Origin: Acinetobacter sp. WCHA45
Lineage (GTDB): Bacteria; Pseudomonadota; Gammaproteobacteria; Pseudomonadales; Moraxellaceae
Assembly (NCBI RefSeq): GCF_002165255.2
Contig: NZ_CP028561.1
Span: 2,418,001-2,482,000, forward strand
DNA: 64,000 bases
Direction: 5' to 3'
This document shows, one piece after another, positions 32,699 to 42,701 of the stretch. The position numbers and the translations under genes were made by a program. Each line of letters opens with the position of its first letter. Position 1 is the stretch's first letter. Below the pieces are notes generated by a model. The model saw nothing but the letters and a program-made list of their open reading frames with translations, was not told the DNA's origin and searched no databases.

Positions 32699-33025
32699 AT
32701 GACAACTATTCAATACAAAGAAATTCAATATGACGGTCACTGCCAAGTTGAAATTATTGATGAACAATTGGCACTTGATCTCGAACACTTTGCAGAAGCA
32801 TGTGGCCAAAGTACAGATTGGGTTTTAAAACTGATTGATTATGAAATTTTACAAATCCAAGTCGATCCACAAAGTTATCAGTTTATCGGTGAAGATGTCG
32901 CCCGAGCACGTCGAGCTTATCGTTTACAACGTGACTTCGATGCTAGCTTATCAGCAGTTGCGGTGATGCTGGACCTGATTGATGAAGTGCAGCAACTCCG
33001 CAGGCAGTTAAAACATTTTCACTAA
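32699..33025 (+). CDS. cbpM: Chaperone modulator CbpM
   Basis: A 108-residue MerR-like small protein (HFAEACGQSTDWVLKLIDYE near 30-49, DVARARRAYRLQRDFDAS near 68-85). CbpM binds the J domain of CbpA and blocks its work with DnaK. Start ATG 32699 has AAGGAG nine bases upstream. Cotranscribed with cbpA. Confidence 0.9.
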   Translation: MTTIQYKEIQYDGHCQVEIIDEQLALDLEHFAEACGQSTDWVLKLIDYEILQIQVDPQSYQFIGEDVARARRAYRLQRDFDASLSAVAVMLDLIDEVQQLRRQLKHFH

Positions 33026-33054
33026 GGTAACATCCATATATATGACTAAACGCT

Positions 33055-34278
33055 TTATTTAAGTTTAGTCATTTTTTCTACTTCTTTGAGTGTTTGCTTA
33101 ATTGGTTCATAGTCTAAGAACCAAAGTAAATTTAAATTTCGTTGTTTATGCTGTTGCGCCAATAAATCAATTACGCTCCGTTCACCCCGCCCTACTAGAT
33201 GTTGCTGGTAAAAATAGTACAACAGTGCCACCGTGCTCATTAACATGACTGCAAGCATAATCCAAAAACCAACAGGTGACTTTAATCCTGGAATAAACTC
33301 AAAGTTCATTCCGTAAATTCCCGTCAGCAAAGTCAAGGGTGCAAATATTGCCGTAATAATTGCCAAAATCCGCATATTTTCATTGGTTTGATTCGCAATA
33401 GCTGAAAAATGTAAATCAATCGCCGATTGAATCGCATTTCTTAAACGCAAGGTATGTTTTTGAACACGCTCTACATGGCTCATTAAATCATTGAGACGAA
33501 CCAAGAGAATGTCTTGATTCTTATGCTTATGTTCCCCCATCACATGATGATAATTATCCACCAGTTCATCTCGGAACTCCTGCAAGGTCTCTATTTGTTC
33601 CTCACATAAATTTTCAATTTGCTGGAAAGCCATATCTTCATGAAACAATTGATGCCACTGTTTAAAACGGCGGTTGCCCTGCAAAAGTTGCTGTTGCCAA
33701 TATTCAACACGACGGGTCAAGGGCGTACGTAAATTCAAATAGCCATCAATCATGCTGTTCAATAAGCGTAAGCATAAATCGGCAGGTGTACTGGCTAATT
33801 TTCTCGGCTTATTTTGTTCAGCAATCGGACGACCCATAATTACTTGAATACGTTGAATATAGCTTTCGATTGCTTTATTTCCCTGCTCCCTCACACTCAC
33901 CAAAATATTCGGCGTTAGAATAAAACCCATCGGTGTAGTTGCTAGGCCAAAAATACTTTCATGAGATTCTAAAGCATTGTCACTTTCATAAATCTGGTCG
34001 TCTGGGCTAATCAGTTTGCGGAACACCAGCAGGTCATATTCCTCGACACTGTCGAAAGCACAAGGATGTTCAATATTGAGCAAATCGCGCATATGAAATT
34101 CGTTAAGCACCACACCTGTATGCTCATAAATATTTTTTTGCCAAGAATCGGTATGATTAACCAAATCCTGTCTCAAACTATCAACCCATAAAAACTCAAG
34201 CGTATGTTCTGTTTGTTGTTCCACGCTAATAAAAATCGTATTTTCACTGTTATGACGATAAAAATAATAAAGCTGCAT
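33055..34278 (-). CDS. CorA-family divalent cation channel
   Basis: A long cytosolic N-terminal domain with coiled-coil helices (residues about 190-325, REMR-type charged), then two membrane helices near the C-terminus, the first ending in the hallmark YGMNFEFIPG (GMN selectivity motif), the second FWIMLAVMLMSTVALLYYF. This is the CorA fold for Mg2+/Co2+ entry; the extended C-terminal tail (about 35 residues) is longer than usual. ATG 34278 (MQLYYFYRHNS) is preferred over GTG 34326. It is separated from dctA by a terminator. Confidence 0.9.
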   Translation of the reverse strand: MQLYYFYRHNSENTIFISVEQQTEHTLEFLWVDSLRQDLVNHTDSWQKNIYEHTGVVLNEFHMRDLLNIEHPCAFDSVEEYDLLVFRKLISPDDQIYESDNALESHESIFGLATTPMGFILTPNILVSVREQGNKAIESYIQRIQVIMGRPIAEQNKPRKLASTPADLCLRLLNSMIDGYLNLRTPLTRRVEYWQQQLLQGNRRFKQWHQLFHEDMAFQQIENLCEEQIETLQEFRDELVDNYHHVMGEHKHKNQDILLVRLNDLMSHVERVQKHTLRLRNAIQSAIDLHFSAIANQTNENMRILAIITAIFAPLTLLTGIYGMNFEFIPGLKSPVGFWIMLAVMLMSTVALLYYFYQQHLVGRGERSVIDLLAQQHKQRNLNLLWFLDYEPIKQTLKEVEKMTKLK

Positions 34279-34370
34279 AGAGTCGAGATAAGTTTGAAAA
34301 TCTATAGAAATGCTGCCATGAAGCACAATAAAAAGCTATGTTTATTCTATTATCAAAATCAAATGACATG

Positions 34371-34404
34371 AAAAAGCCTCGTATGCGAGGCATCGAGGCT
34401 TTTT
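34371..34404 (-). terminator. Terminator of dctA
   Basis: AAAAAGCCTCG and CGAGGCTTTTT form an 11-bp stem with a 12-base loop that itself holds a repeat of GCGAGGC. T-runs occur on both strands. Confidence 0.88.
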
Positions 34405-34418
34405 CAAATTAAGGGGTA

Positions 34419-35741
34419 TTAAACTTCTTTGTTTAGTACCACACCATGCTTTAAGGCTTGGTCGAGTTGCTCTTTATCTAATGCCTTATCCCATTTTGCA
34501 ACAACAATCGTTGCGCAAGCATTACCAACTAAATTGGTTAAAGCACGGCATTCAGACATAAAGCGATCAATACCAAGGATCAACGCCATTCCCGCAACTG
34601 GAATCGCAGGAACAACAGAAAGCGTTGCAGCCAAAGTGATAAAGCCTGCGCCCGTGATCCCCGCAGCACCTTTAGAACTAAGCATAGCCACCAATAAAAT
34701 TGTCACTTGTTGAGTGAGTGTCAATTCAATATTACATGCTTGTGCAATGAATAATGCCGCCAATGTCATGTAAATATTGGTGCCATCCAAGTTAAATGAA
34801 TATCCTGTCGGAATTACTAAACCTACAACCGATTTTTCACAGCCTGCTTTTTCCATTTTCGCCATCAATGATGGGAGTGCTGCTTCTGATGAACTTGTAC
34901 CAAGAACCAACCAGAGTTCATCTTTGATATAACGGATCAGGTCGATAATCGAAAAACCATTATAACGAGCGACTGCACCCAAGATAACAATGACAAAAAG
35001 TAAAGCAGTGATGTAGAAAGTTGCGATTAATAACATCAAGTTCCCAATTGAACTGATCCCATAAGCGCCAATGGTAAATGCCATCGCACCAAATGCACCA
35101 ATAGGTGCAAACTTCATCAACATACCCACTAAAGTGAATACAGGATTGGTTAATTGTTGTAAGAAGTCAGTAATTGGACGACCCAAATCGCCTGATTTAG
35201 CAAGTGCCAAACCAAATAAGACTGCGACAAACAAAACTTGAAGAATTTGACCTGATACAAATGGACTCACCAATGTATCTGGGATGATATTCATCAAGAA
35301 ACCTGTAATAGTTGATTCATGCGCTTTAGCTGCATATTCATCAACTTTAGTGCTGTGTAACGTACTTGGATCGATATTTAACCCATGACCTGGTTGAATC
35401 ACATTCCCAACAATTAACCCGACGACTAACGCCAATGTTGAAAAGGTCAGGAAGTAAATCATCGCTTTACCCGTGACTCGTCCAACGCTGCCGAGATTTT
35501 TCATCCCAGCAATTCCTGTCACAACAGTCAAGAAAATTACGGGTGCAATAATCATTTTCACCATTTTAATGAAGGCTTCACCAAGCGGTTTTAAGCTTTC
35601 ACCAAATTCAGGAAAAAAATGACCTAACAATATCCCTGCAACAATTGCGAAGATCACTTGTACGTAAAGAATTTGATAAAACTTGGGTTTCTTTGGCGGC
35701 TGCTGGTCATCTTGACCTGTGGCGGCATGATCGATATGCAT
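34419..35741 (-). CDS. dctA: C4-dicarboxylate:cation symporter DctA
   Basis: A 440-residue inner-membrane transporter of the DAACS family, taking up succinate, fumarate and malate. Signatures: [19 protein letters not shown] near 65, [12 protein letters not shown] (the serine-rich re-entrant loop) and [23 protein letters not shown] 35741 ([10 protein letters not shown]) is used because GAAGGAA lies 9 bases upstream; the frame continues to 35771 without family similarity. Its own terminator follows. Confidence 0.92.
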   Translation of the reverse strand: MHIDHAATGQDDQQPPKKPKFYQILYVQVIFAIVAGILLGHFFPEFGESLKPLGEAFIKMVKMIIAPVIFLTVVTGIAGMKNLGSVGRVTGKAMIYFLTFSTLALVVGLIVGNVIQPGHGLNIDPSTLHSTKVDEYAAKAHESTITGFLMNIIPDTLVSPFVSGQILQVLFVAVLFGLALAKSGDLGRPITDFLQQLTNPVFTLVGMLMKFAPIGAFGAMAFTIGAYGISSIGNLMLLIATFYITALLFVIVILGAVARYNGFSIIDLIRYIKDELWLVLGTSSSEAALPSLMAKMEKAGCEKSVVGLVIPTGYSFNLDGTNIYMTLAALFIAQACNIELTLTQQVTILLVAMLSSKGAAGITGAGFITLAATLSVVPAIPVAGMALILGIDRFMSECRALTNLVGNACATIVVAKWDKALDKEQLDQALKHGVVLNKEV

Positions 35742-35933
35742 GTGCAATATTCCTTCATATTGGGATAACAAATAGACTTCCGACAGTCTATCTAAAACGG
35801 CAGGAGCGGAAATTTGGGGAATTCTACGTTAATTGTAATCCTCACAATTTAAGCACTCGACTAATGTCTAATATAAAATAATTTTATGTTTATTGTTTCG
35901 ACAATTTATATTTATAGTTTTCATCTAGTTAAT

Positions 35934-35968
35934 AAAAAAGCGCATTGTAAAAACAATGCGCTTTTTTT
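35934..35968 (-). terminator. Terminator of pnp
   Basis: AAAAAAGCGCATTGT and ACAATGCGCTTTTTT form a 15-bp stem with an A-only loop, 18 bases after the pnp stop. Symmetrical, so bidirectional in principle. Confidence 0.9.
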
Positions 35969-35985
35969 AATCAAAAGTATTGCTA

Positions 35986-38082
35986 TTATTGAGCTTGCTC
36001 AATATCTTTCATTGTCAACTTGATACGACCACGGTTGTCAACATCCGCAACCTGTACTTTCACATCTTGACCTTCTTTCAATACGTCAGTCACGTTTGCA
36101 ATACGCTCATTTGAGATTTGCGAAATGTGAAGTAAACCATCAGTACCTGGCATGATGTTTACAAACGCACCAAACTCAACGATACGGATTACTTTACCAT
36201 CATAGATCTTACCTGGTTCAACTTCAGCAGTAAGCGCTTGGATTTTTGCAATCGCAGCACGGGCAGCAGCTTTAGTTTCACCAAATACACGAACTGTACC
36301 ATTGTCTTCGATATCAATCGCAGCTTTAGTCTCTTCTGTAATAGCACGAATCGTTGCGCCACCTTTACCAATGACATCACGAATCTTGTCTGGGTTAATG
36401 CTGATCACTTCAAAAGTAGGAGCATGCATTGAAATTTCAGGACGAGCACGTGAAATGACTTTATTCATTTCATTCAGGATATGCATACGACCAGCAAAAG
36501 CTTGGTTTAATGCAACTTCCATGATCTCTTCAGTAATACCTTCGATCTTGATGTCCATTTGAAGCGCAGTAATACCGTTTGCCGAACCTGCTACTTTAAA
36601 GTCCATATCACCAAGGTGGTCTTCGTCACCTAAAATGTCAGAAAGAACTGCGAAACGCTCACCTTCTTTCACTAAGCCCATTGCAATACCAGCAACTGGC
36701 GCTTTAAGTGGAACACCTGCATCCATAAGTGCAAGAGATGCACCACAAACAGACGCCATAGAAGATGAACCATTTGATTCAGTAATATCAGATACGATAC
36801 GAAGTACGTAAGGGAAACGATCAACAGGTGGAAGAACCGCTTGTACACCACGACGAGCTAAACGACCGTGACCAATTTCGCGACGCTTAGGACCTGATTC
36901 ACGACCCGTTTCACCTACAGAGTAAGCTGGGAAGTTATAATGCAACATGAAGTTGTCAGTTTTCGTACCCGCTAAGGTATCAACCATCAATGCATCACGT
37001 GTATTACCTAAAGTTGCAGTTACAAGTGCCTGAGTTTCACCACGGGTAAACAATGCTGAACCGTGGGCACGGTCCAATACGCCTACCTGAACATCGATAC
37101 CACGAACGGTTTTGGTGTCACGACCATCAATACGTGGCTTACCAGACAAGATATTGTCACGTACAGTACGGTATTTAAGGTCTTCAAACAGGAAGTCCAC
37201 TTCGTCAGCGATGCCATCCACATCTTCTTCAGGAACGAATTGCGCTTTCGCTTCTGCATACAGTGCATCCAAAGCTGCATAACGATCTTGTTTCACTGCA
37301 ATGGTATACGCTTCTGAAATTTTTGCTTCAAAAGCTTCTTTTAATTTCGCACGTAATTCTTCGTTGTGTGTTGGAGCAACCCACTCTGATTCTTTCGCAC
37401 CAACTGCAGCAGCAAATTCTTTGATAGCTTGTACAGCAATTTGCATTTCGTCATGACCGAAAAGTACTGCGCCTAACATTTGGTCTTCTGAAAGTTCTTT
37501 CGCTTCAGATTCAACCATTAACACCGCTGATTCTGTACCTGCAACCACAAGGTCAAGATCAGACTGTGCAAGTTGTTCTAACGTTGGGTTAAGAACATAT
37601 TCACCATTGATTAAACCAACACGCGCACCACCGATTGGACCACGGAAAGGTGTGCCCGCAATCGACAAGGCAGCAGATGTACCCAACATTGCAGCAATGT
37701 CAGCATCCATGGTTTTATCAGAAGACACAACTGTTGCTGTGACTTGAATTTCGTTGAAGTAACCTTCTGGGAACAACGGACGAATTGGACGGTCAATCAA
37801 ACGAGAAATTAAAGTTTCAGCTTCAGACGCACGACCTTCGCGCTTGCCATAACCACCAGGGATACGACCTGCAGCATATTGTTTTTCTTGATAGTTAACG
37901 GTCAGTGGGAAGAAATCTTGACCCGCTTTTGCTGTTGGTTGAGCCACAACCGCAACAAGCACAGTGACACCACCCATGGTGATTAAAACTGTATTTGCTT
38001 GACGTGCAACACGACCCGTTTCTAAAACAACTTGGTGCTGACCAAATTGAAATTCTTTACGAACGATATTAAACATTGACAT
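35986..38082 (-). CDS. pnp: Polyribonucleotide nucleotidyltransferase (PNPase)
   Basis: A 698-residue 3'-5' phosphorolytic RNase. Two RNase PH domains ([18 protein letters not shown] near the start and [19 protein letters not shown] near 330), a KH domain with [15 protein letters not shown] near 560 and an S1 domain at the C-terminus ([20 protein letters not shown]). Length is normal. It follows rpsO on the same strand with 263 bases between, as in many proteobacteria. Confidence 0.97.
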   Translation of the reverse strand: MSMFNIVRKEFQFGQHQVVLETGRVARQANTVLITMGGVTVLVAVVAQPTAKAGQDFFPLTVNYQEKQYAAGRIPGGYGKREGRASEAETLISRLIDRPIRPLFPEGYFNEIQVTATVVSSDKTMDADIAAMLGTSAALSIAGTPFRGPIGGARVGLINGEYVLNPTLEQLAQSDLDLVVAGTESAVLMVESEAKELSEDQMLGAVLFGHDEMQIAVQAIKEFAAAVGAKESEWVAPTHNEELRAKLKEAFEAKISEAYTIAVKQDRYAALDALYAEAKAQFVPEEDVDGIADEVDFLFEDLKYRTVRDNILSGKPRIDGRDTKTVRGIDVQVGVLDRAHGSALFTRGETQALVTATLGNTRDALMVDTLAGTKTDNFMLHYNFPAYSVGETGRESGPKRREIGHGRLARRGVQAVLPPVDRFPYVLRIVSDITESNGSSSMASVCGASLALMDAGVPLKAPVAGIAMGLVKEGERFAVLSDILGDEDHLGDMDFKVAGSANGITALQMDIKIEGITEEIMEVALNQAFAGRMHILNEMNKVISRARPEISMHAPTFEVISINPDKIRDVIGKGGATIRAITEETKAAIDIEDNGTVRVFGETKAAARAAIAKIQALTAEVEPGKIYDGKVIRIVEFGAFVNIMPGTDGLLHISQISNERIANVTDVLKEGQDVKVQVADVDNRGRIKLTMKDIEQAQ

Positions 38083-38230
38083 GTATTATATTTTCCTAGT
38101 TTCTTTTAAAAAGTTATTCTAGTGAGACCCCTAAGGTTTGGCATTCAGACCACAACTCATGTGTGGATAAATGACAAAGCTTAGAAGCCATCGCACCAGA
38201 TCAAAATTTTTAAATAAATTTAAACACAAA

Positions 38231-38282
38231 GAAGGAGCGAACATGCGCCCCTTCTAAAACTCGCCTAACTTAAATCAGGCGA
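38231..38282 (-). terminator. Two stem-loops in the rpsO-pnp gap
   Basis: In the minus direction TCGCCT/AGGCGA (38282-38261) is followed by GAAGG-GGCG and CG-CTCCTTC (38254-38231) ending in a T-rich stretch. They fit a partial terminator or an RNase III-type processing site between rpsO and pnp, known from E. coli. The rest of the 263-base gap (38083-38345) has no gene. Confidence 0.5.
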
Positions 38283-38345
38283 AACTTTGTTTTCAGCGTT
38301 AAAGCATTGCAACATGCGAAATACCGAAAATAAAGCCAAATCGAA

Positions 38346-38615
38346 TTAACGACGTAAACCTAATGCGCCGATCAAAGCAACATAACGACCGTGATCTTTA
38401 CCATTTAAATAGTCAAGTAATTTACGACGTTGGTTAACCATACGAATCAAACCACGACGGCTGTGGTGGTCATGTTTGTGTTCTTTAAAGTGACCTTGCA
38501 AATCATTGATTTGAGCAGTCAATAAAGCAACTTGTACTTCAGGTGAACCAGTGTCGTTTTCTGCACGAGCAAATTTAGCAATGATCTCTGCGCGATCTGC
38601 GTTAGTTAAAGCCAT
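38346..38615 (-). CDS. rpsO: 30S ribosomal protein S15
   Basis: An 89-residue protein with the conserved helices of S15 ([20 protein letters not shown] and [20 protein letters not shown]), normal length. It binds 16S rRNA helices 20-22 early in 30S assembly. RBS CGGAGAA precedes ATG 38615. Located before pnp, the usual order. Confidence 0.97.
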   Translation of the reverse strand: MALTNADRAEIIAKFARAENDTGSPEVQVALLTAQINDLQGHFKEHKHDHHSRRGLIRMVNQRRKLLDYLNGKDHGRYVALIGALGLRR

Positions 38616-38791
38616 TCGATTTCTCCGAGATGCTTAAAAAATAAAATGATAATGATCAGTTGCAAGCAACTGACTGCCGTGCATCACTACAGCAAGTCGC
38701 CTATTTTAAGTGATCTATCACCATATTGCAAAAATGTTTTAACTTTGCTGGCATTTCGGCAGCTGACAGCATTGAACAAAATAGGCACACT

Positions 38792-40153
38792 ATGGGATAT
38801 CTGTTTTCAATTTATGACAGAGATGAAAGAAAACGAAAATATTGCGAGGGAATCGTGAAAATTTTATCAACCAATACTTGTTATGTACCAAATGACTTAA
38901 ATCAAGTGATTCGCTCAAAAGATGAAGTTGCGGCTGAATTGGGTGGAATGACTGAAAAGCAGATTCAAAAGATCTGGAATAGCGTTGAATGCCTGTATAA
39001 AACAGGAAACTATCCACTCGTTACATTATGTTTGCGACGTCAAGGACAAATTTTACTGAACCGCAGTATTGGTTATGCACAGGGTAACTCCCCAGATGGC
39101 TTAGCCGCGGATGCAAAAATTGGTACGCCTGATACGCCTGTATGTTTATTCTCTGCATCAAAAATGATTACAGCAATGCTGATCCATATGTTGGATGAGC
39201 GCGGTGATTTAAATCTGCTCGATCCGATTAGCTACTATATTCCTGAATATGGGGTCAATGGTAAACGTCGTGCGACTATTTTCCATTTGCTTTCTCACCG
39301 TGGCGGGATTCCACGCATTGATACAGAAGTCACACCAGAACTTTTATTTAACCAAGAAGAAATCTTAAAAGTACTTTGCGCAGCTAAACCTGTTTCGCCA
39401 TCAGGGACACACCTTGCTTATCACGCTGTTACCGCGGGTTATATCCTAGGTGAAATCGTTCAGCGTGTAACTGGACAAAGCGTACGTGAGTTTTTAGCTG
39501 AAAATATTGAAAAACCAATGGGGATGGATTATTTCAACTATGGTTTGAAACCACAATATCGAGATAATGTTGCACTAAACTATGCCACAGGAATTCACCC
39601 AAGCTTAGGTACAGACCATTATCTTAATCATGTACTTGGTGGCGGTTTACAACTTGCAGTGGATGTAACCAACGATACTCGTTTCATGGATACCATTTGT
39701 CCTGCTGGAAACATTTATACCAGCGCTGAACAAATCGGTCGTTTTTTTGAAATGTTACTCAGCGGTGGTGAGTATCAGGGTAAAGAGATCATGAGCGCAA
39801 AAACTGTATTTCGCTCAACCCTACCAACATCAGGAACAAGCATAGACCGTACTCTACTCGCCCCAATGCGTTATGCGTTAGGTCCAATGCTTGGTAGTAA
39901 TCCAGTCGGTTTATTTGGTCCAATGACTGGCCAGGCTTTTGGGCACATTGGTTTTTCTAATATTTTATGTTGGGCAGATCCAGAGCGTGATATTAGTGTA
40001 TCGTTGCTTACCACAGGAAAATCTGTCGTTGGGACACACCTCCCTGCTCTTGCCAAAACATTATATCAAATCTCAACAAACTGCTCGAAGATTCCAAAGA
40101 ATCAACGTCGTTCATTATTCGCAACAGATCGACACGAGGCAGACATCGTCTAA
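38792..40153 (+). CDS. Serine hydrolase, beta-lactamase/esterase (class C-like fold)
   Basis: An about 453-residue protein with the serine beta-lactamase-like fold: LFSASKMITAML carries the SxxK motif (Ser codon at 39152), LAYHAVTAGYILGEIV supplies the Tyr-containing second motif and GHIGFSN the third HxG motif. Relatives act as esterases or transesterases. There is no signal peptide, so it is cytosolic. Start choice is uncertain: ATG 38792 (MGYLFSIYDRDERKRK), GTG 38855 with GAGGGA upstream, and the frame back to 38726 are all possible. Monocistronic, with a terminator 20 bases after the stop. Confidence 0.82.
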   Translation: MGYLFSIYDRDERKRKYCEGIVKILSTNTCYVPNDLNQVIRSKDEVAAELGGMTEKQIQKIWNSVECLYKTGNYPLVTLCLRRQGQILLNRSIGYAQGNSPDGLAADAKIGTPDTPVCLFSASKMITAMLIHMLDERGDLNLLDPISYYIPEYGVNGKRRATIFHLLSHRGGIPRIDTEVTPELLFNQEEILKVLCAAKPVSPSGTHLAYHAVTAGYILGEIVQRVTGQSVREFLAENIEKPMGMDYFNYGLKPQYRDNVALNYATGIHPSLGTDHYLNHVLGGGLQLAVDVTNDTRFMDTICPAGNIYTSAEQIGRFFEMLLSGGEYQGKEIMSAKTVFRSTLPTSGTSIDRTLLAPMRYALGPMLGSNPVGLFGPMTGQAFGHIGFSNILCWADPERDISVSLLTTGKSVVGTHLPALAKTLYQISTNCSKIPKNQRRSLFATDRHEADIV

Positions 40154-40178
40154 TTCAATTTGATCGCAGCAAAAAAAG

Positions 40179-40202
40179 AGCCCAAGTCAGACTTGGGCTT
40201 TT
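40179..40202 (+). terminator. Terminator of the serine hydrolase gene
   Basis: AGCCCAAGT and ACTTGGGCT form a 9-bp stem with a 3-base loop, followed by TTTT, 25 bases after the stop. Confidence 0.9.
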
Positions 40203-40603
40203 GCGCGTTATTCAAGGTTCTTTTCATTTTTCTATTATTATTCTTTATGTTTCTTATTAAGCTACTTTCAGCCCCTCTGAACGTATTTTACACATCACTT
40301 CTTATGTTTTGCTTTCAGTGTGTATCTTCTTTATGCCTATTATTCTGTCAGAACCAATTGTGGAGAAAAATAGCATTTTTCTTATCTCTATGTAAGCAAA
40401 TACGTACGGGGCTGTATAACATTTAACTTAATAATACATAAAAATTGTCAAACAATCATATTTTTAATTTAAACTTTTGGTTAAAAATTTTTATAGAAAA
40501 ATTAATGTTTGCTTCACACAGTTAGAGGTAGAGATTCTTCATTAAAATCATTTTGATTAAAATAAATACTATAACCATCATGACATTAGTAAGATTAAAA
40601 ATA
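40203..40603. other. AT-rich gap with no recognised gene
   Basis: About 400 bases of very AT-rich sequence. A short frame rich in Leu/Phe/Cys that crosses the terminator at 40179 is judged accidental. No promoter, repeat or RNA signature was seen here. Confidence 0.6.
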
Positions 40604-40745
40604 AAAAAGCCCTGTAGTCTCTCCCAAAACTACAAGGCTTAGCGGCTGTAAGTTTCCTCTTTTATCACTTACCTCACTGTAAGTTCGCTGTCTCATTGAC
40701 TTTATTATTGTATTTTTGCGATTTACCTAGCTTTCCGTGCTAGGC
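40604..40745 (-). ncRNA. Candidate small RNA or structured 3' end downstream of recD
   Basis: In the minus direction this stretch contains several short complementary segments (CTAGC/GCTAG near 40741-40724; GTAAGT/ACTTAC pairs near 40685-40653) and ends with a Rho-independent terminator, AAGCC-TGTAGT type stem (40641-40608) followed by six T. It lies about 105 bases after the recD stop. It could be an independent sRNA or the processed 3' end of the recD transcript. No convincing promoter was found. Confidence 0.38.
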
Positions 40746-40850
40746 TGTTTGTGTGTACATGATCTCAAAAACATTTATTTCACTCTAGCGACAATATCTC
40801 GAATCTTTGTAAGCTTTTACTTACAGAACAGTGAATTTTAAAGAATAATT

Positions 40851-42662
40851 TCACAATCCCTCTAAATTGATCTTTTGCACTAAACCACTTCGACGAATGG
40901 TTCTAATCATCAATGACTGTTGTAATGCCTTCGGATCAGCCAGAATACTCACTACTTTTTTAGCGCGAGTGACTGCGGTATAGATCAATTCCTGACTCAA
41001 TAGTTTCTCGGCATGTGCATCCAAAACAATCGCGGTATGGGTAAATTCCGAACCTTGTGATTTATGAATGGTTAAAGCAAAAGCGGTTTGCATACTGCGT
41101 GGCAGTCGGTGCGCTGCAATCCATTTATTTAAGCTCGGGAAAAATACTTCAAATTGCTGCACTTGAGTGCGATGTTTAAAACAAATGCCAATATCACCAT
41201 TAGAAATCCCAAGCTGATAGTCATTATAGGTCATCATTACAGGACGTCCGATATACCAGTCTCCAACAGCGATTTGTTTCAATTGCTGATTGAGCCAATG
41301 CCCAGCATAACGATTCAGTTGCTCGATTCCCAACGGGCCATGTCGAACTGCCGTTAAGATTCGATAATCATCAAAGGCTTGAATCACGTTCTGAATCTGT
41401 TCGACAGGTTCATCTGCCTGTATATAATGTTTTAAAGCTTCAATATAAGCTTGAAATCCAGCCATTAGCTTCTGTTGATAAGGTTCAATCTCCACATCCT
41501 GCTGTTCGGGTAGATATTCCAACTGGATCAGATCACGCATATCTTTATTTAAAGAAATCGTTTGCAAAGGTGCAGCCTGAACAATTTCCGTCTCTAATTT
41601 TGATAAGACTAAATCAGGGCTGCTGAGACCTTGCTGGGCCTGAATAAATCGTGCGAATTGACCAATCTTGGCTTCACCAGAGAAACGACGGCTAGTCTGT
41701 AGCTGGACTCGATTTTCAGTCAATGCCTGTACTTGCTGTAAATCAGCCAAAACCGAGCCGACCTCAACCGAAGCCAACTGATTGGCATCACCCAGCAAAA
41801 TAAGTCGACATTGTTCTGGGACTGCCTCGAATAACAGGGTTGCCAAATTCAAATCCAGCATTGAGGCTTCATCCACCACAATCACATCATAGGGCAGAGG
41901 CTGTTTGGGATAAAAGCGTGGTATTTGTCGATTGCCCATACCCAGTAAACGGTGCAAGGTTTGCGTGGTTTGATTACGCAACTCATCGGTGATGAGTCCT
42001 GATTCCAATAATTTTGGATCATTAAAAGAGTTCTGGAACGCTTCCTGCATACGTTGCGCAGCTTTGCCCGTAGGCGCTGCCATTGCAATACGAATATCGG
42101 GAATGGTCTGGTTGAGGGCTGCAATAATACGCGCCAAAGTATAGGTTTTCCCTGTCCCCGGTCCACCGGTAATAATGCTCAGGCCTTGTTGCAAAACCAT
42201 TTTCAGTGCAGCCTGCTGATGTTCATCACTAAGTAAGTTTTGATACTGTTCGGCATCAACAGCCTGAATCGTTTGTCGCTTTAATCGACAAATCTGCTGT
42301 GCGAGGCGTTGCTCTAGGTGCCAATATCGGTATAATGCCAAGCCCTGCTGATCATAGACACAAGGGGCAACCTGCGTGGTTGCGATTTCGCTGGAAACAG
42401 CCAAATCCGCCAATGCCGCAATCTGGCTTGGCTCAACCTCAATACAACTGTCACCTTGTAGGCTGGCTTCAACCAGTTGTTGTAGTACATGTGCAGCGTT
42501 AACGGTTTGAGTAGATTGAGAAAATGGTGCTTGTGAGAGGTAGTTACTCCACATATTTAACCATGTCATTTGTGCTGACTGATCATCAACTTGTTTGTCC
42601 ACAGAGTTATCCTCAAACTTACCCACACGCTTATCCACAAGGTTATAAACACATTTATCCAC
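40851..42662 (-). CDS. recD: Exodeoxyribonuclease V subunit RecD
   Basis: A helicase of up to 603 residues, the 5'-3' motor of RecBCD. Walker A is GGPGTGKTYTLARII near 165, Walker B VVDEASMLDL near 265, and motif VI region ALTIHKSQGSEF near 535. The frame opens at GTG 42662, but neither this codon nor the first in-frame ATG (42569, MTWLNMWSNYL) has a ribosome site. The first 31 residues are a repetitive, polar stretch (VDKR, VGKF, EDNS, VDKQ) that simply translates the DnaA-box array, so the true start is probably ATG 42569. Follows recB. Confidence 0.93.
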   Translation of the reverse strand: MDKCVYNLVDKRVGKFEDNSVDKQVDDQSAQMTWLNMWSNYLSQAPFSQSTQTVNAAHVLQQLVEASLQGDSCIEVEPSQIAALADLAVSSEIATTQVAPCVYDQQGLALYRYWHLEQRLAQQICRLKRQTIQAVDAEQYQNLLSDEHQQAALKMVLQQGLSIITGGPGTGKTYTLARIIAALNQTIPDIRIAMAAPTGKAAQRMQEAFQNSFNDPKLLESGLITDELRNQTTQTLHRLLGMGNRQIPRFYPKQPLPYDVIVVDEASMLDLNLATLLFEAVPEQCRLILLGDANQLASVEVGSVLADLQQVQALTENRVQLQTSRRFSGEAKIGQFARFIQAQQGLSSPDLVLSKLETEIVQAAPLQTISLNKDMRDLIQLEYLPEQQDVEIEPYQQKLMAGFQAYIEALKHYIQADEPVEQIQNVIQAFDDYRILTAVRHGPLGIEQLNRYAGHWLNQQLKQIAVGDWYIGRPVMMTYNDYQLGISNGDIGICFKHRTQVQQFEVFFPSLNKWIAAHRLPRSMQTAFALTIHKSQGSEFTHTAIVLDAHAEKLLSQELIYTAVTRAKKVVSILADPKALQQSLMIRTIRRSGLVQKINLEGL

Positions 42663-42663
42663 A
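42595..42663 (+). repeat. Array of six DnaA-box-like 9-mers with 12-bp period
   Basis: Plus-strand 9-mers at 42595 (TTGTCCACA), 42607 (TTATCCTCA), 42619 (TTACCCACA), 42631 (TTATCCACA), 42643 (TTATAAACA) and 42655 (TTATCCACA). Two match the DnaA consensus exactly, three differ by one base and one by two. All point the same way, spaced exactly 12 bp start to start, while the 3-base spacers are all different. It lies in the short interval between recB and recD, overlapping the probable 5' end of recD. Confidence 0.8.
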
Positions 42664-42701
42664 TGATAAACTGTTGTTTAATCTAAATTCATAACTTTTA
42701 T

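Noticed and set aside
40160..40426. An 88-codon Leu/Phe/Cys-rich frame after the serine hydrolase gene
   Set aside because: It starts inside and runs through a strong terminator hairpin, has no ribosome site and no family resemblance; composition only reflects T-rich DNA.
42595..42663. The DnaA-box array as the chromosomal origin
   Set aside because: No dnaA, dnaN, rpmH or gyrB nearby and no adjoining AT-rich unwinding region with GATC clustering; treated as a non-origin DnaA site.
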